Below are positions 4,262 through 5,346 of a stretch of DNA of 5,346 nt, in pieces. Under the pieces are notes generated by a model. That model was not told the DNA's origin, made no database searches, and saw only the letters and a list, made by a program, of their open reading frames with translations. This stretch comes from Elusimicrobia bacterium RIFCSPLOWO2_01_FULL_60_11 (GTDB lineage Bacteria; Elusimicrobiota; Elusimicrobia; 2-02-FULL-39-32), in the NCBI GenBank assembly GCA_001800085.1, contig MGUS01000083.1, positions 5,021-10,366 on the forward strand. The letters run 5' to 3'. Numbering within the stretch: the first letter of the stretch is position 1; each line of letters opens with the position of its first letter. The translations under genes were made by a program, and so were the position numbers.

Positions 4262-5346
4262 CAGACCACCTTGAGCAGATGGCCCATCTTTTTCCGTTTG
4301 GTCTTCAAGTAGCGGAGGTTGCTCGGGTTGGCCTTGATCTCCAGGGGCACGCGGCGCGTGACGCGGAGGTTATAGCCCTCGAGACCCACGATCTTCCGGG
4401 GGTTGTTGGTCATGAGCCGGATGGAGGTGAGCCCCAAGTCGGAAAGGATCTGGGCGCCGATGCCGTATTCGCGCAGGTCCGGGGCGAAGCCCAGCTTCTT
4501 GTTGGCCTGCACGGTGTCCAGTCCCTTGTCCTGAAGGGCGTAAGAATGGAGTTTGTTGGCCAGGCCGATGCCCCGCCCTTCCTGGTGCATGTAGAGCACC
4601 ACGCCCCGCCCTTCCCGCTCCACTTTTTTGAGGGCGGCCGCGAGCTGTTCTCCGCAGTCGCAGCGGAGGGAATGGAGGACGTCCCCCGTAAAACAGGAAG
4701 AATGCACCCGAACGAGGACGTTCTTGCGGCCCGCGACGTCGCTTTTCACGAGGGCCACGTGGGTCTCGTGAAGGACGGCGTCCTCATACAGGTGCAGGGT
4801 GAAGAGGCCGTGGCGGGTGGGGAGCGACGTGGAGACCACGCGCTTCACCAGCTTTTCGGTCTTTCTGCGGTAGACGATGAGGTCCTGGATGGAGATCATC
4901 TTCAGGCGGAATTTTTTGGCGAAGCGCGTGAGCTCTTTCATGCGCGCCATGGAGCCGTCCTCGTTCATGATCTCGCAGATGACGGCCGCGGGCGCGCATC
5001 CGGAGAGCTTGGCCAGGTCCACGCCCGCCTCGGTGTGGCCGGCCCGCACGAGCACGCCGCCTTCCTTGTAGCGCAGAGGGAAGACATGCCCCGGGCGGGA
5101 AAGGTCGTCCGGCCGGGTCTTGGCGTGGATCATGGCCCGTATGGTGAGCGCGCGGTCGTGGGCGGATATGCCCGTGGTGACGTTCTTGGCGGCGTCCACC
5201 GAAACGGTGAAGGCGGCTTCCCTGGTCTTGTCCGGCCGCTCCACCATGGGGAAGAGGTTCAGGGAATCCAGGCGCTCTCCCAGCATGGGCACGCAGATGA
5301 GCCCCCGGCCGTGCATGGCCATGAAATTGACCATGGCGGGAGTGAC
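4261..5346 (-). CDS. ribBA: Bifunctional RibBA: DHBP synthase / GTP cyclohydrolase II (5' end outside the window)
   Basis: This fusion makes both riboflavin precursors: RibB converts ribulose 5-phosphate to 3,4-dihydroxy-2-butanone 4-phosphate, and RibA opens GTP. The frame stays open to the right edge, reading V-T-P-A before the first in-window Met, which matches the interior of RibB. About 35-40 N-terminal residues, including the usual acidic D-E-D-R-E-N-E-G-D active-site loop, are therefore outside. Numbering from the Met at 5334: the RibB part spans about 1-165, with G-R-G-L-I-C-V-P (9-16) and R-A-G-H-T-E-A (97-103); the RibA part spans about 166-357. Zinc ligands are C214, C225 and C227 (S-S-C-F-T-G-D and L-R-C-D-C-G). 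Then come H-Q-E-G-R-G-I-G-L (250-258), the D286-x-R288 pair, and T-N-N-P-R-K-I-V-G-L (309-318). The Glu usually before C214 (H-S-E-C) is Ser here. The stop TGA overlaps the ribH start by one base. Confidence 0.97.
   Translation of the reverse strand, partial: VTPAMVNFMAMHGRGLICVPMLGERLDSLNLFPMVERPDKTREAAFTVSVDAAKNVTTGISAHDRALTIRAMIHAKTRPDDLSRPGHVFPLRYKEGGVLVRAGHTEAGVDLAKLSGCAPAAVICEIMNEDGSMARMKELTRFAKKFRLKMISIQDLIVYRRKTEKLVKRVVSTSLPTRHGLFTLHLYEDAVLHETHVALVKSDVAGRKNVLVRVHSSCFTGDVLHSLRCDCGEQLAAALKKVEREGRGVVLYMHQEGRGIGLANKLHSYALQDKGLDTVQANKKLGFAPDLREYGIGAQILSDLGLTSIRLMTNNPRKIVGLEGYNLRVTRRVPLEIKANPSNLRYLKTKRKKMGHLLKVV
4265..4272 (-). promoter_or_regulatory. Ribosome-binding site of ribH inside the end of ribBA
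   Basis: On the minus strand AAGGTGGT matches the AAGGAGGT anti-16S complement at seven of eight positions and ends 3 bases before the ribH ATG. The spacing is short. Together with the TGATG stop/start overlap it supports ATG 4261 as the real ribH start, even though the protein is shorter than usual at its N-terminus. It is the only start in the window with a near-consensus Shine-Dalgarno at the chosen codon. Confidence 0.55.

Noticed and set aside
1..5346. Mobile element, CRISPR array, tRNA/rRNA, toxin-antitoxin or defence system
   Set aside because: No repeats with regular spacing, no terminal inverted repeats, no transposase or nuclease motifs and no RNA gene signature were found. Every gene has a housekeeping or redox family assignment.

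Overview
The window is a gene-dense, GC-rich stretch of a bacterial chromosome, made of ordinary conserved housekeeping genes. Both ends cut through a gene. No rRNA, tRNA, CRISPR array, transposase, integrase or phage gene is visible. No stretch of 300 bases lacks a gene; the longest non-coding interval is about 41 bases. The taxon cannot be fixed from this sequence. The RibBA fusion and the NAD-dependent ligase show it is bacterial. Elusimicrobiota, Omnitrophota or a deltaproteobacterial-type lineage would be plausible, but that is only a guess.

Left part (1-900): the first 50 codons of a RecX-family gene run leftward off the edge. Across a 41-base AT-rich divergent promoter region lies a rightward pair: a Bcp/PrxQ-type peroxiredoxin, and a small di-cluster ferredoxin that starts with GTG and shares one base with the peroxiredoxin stop codon. 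The ferredoxin is the most unusual gene here. One of the eight expected cluster cysteines is a methionine, and another cysteine lies five residues further on.

Right part (895-5346, all leftward): a tightly packed set is read in the order ribBA (5' end outside the window), ribH, nusB, ligA, then after a 34-base gap a short cyclic-nucleotide-binding-domain protein with no visible DNA-binding domain. ribBA/ribH, ribH/nusB and nusB/ligA all overlap by 1 to 8 bases, which indicates one transcript with coupled translation. RibBA and RibH supply the two precursors of riboflavin synthesis and their condensation. NusB is a transcription antitermination factor and LigA the replicative DNA ligase. The cyclic-nucleotide-binding gene may have its own promoter.

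The rightward and leftward blocks converge at a palindromic TTATAA (895-900) that holds both stop codons, leaving no space for an intergenic terminator. The three places where transcription could start inside the window (recX, bcp, the cyclic-nucleotide-binding gene) each have a -10-like hexamer only 8-9 bases before the start codon and no Shine-Dalgarno sequence, which suggests leaderless or nearly leaderless mRNAs. I found no convincing new multi-gene system. The best leads are the ferredoxin and the leaderless-promoter pattern.
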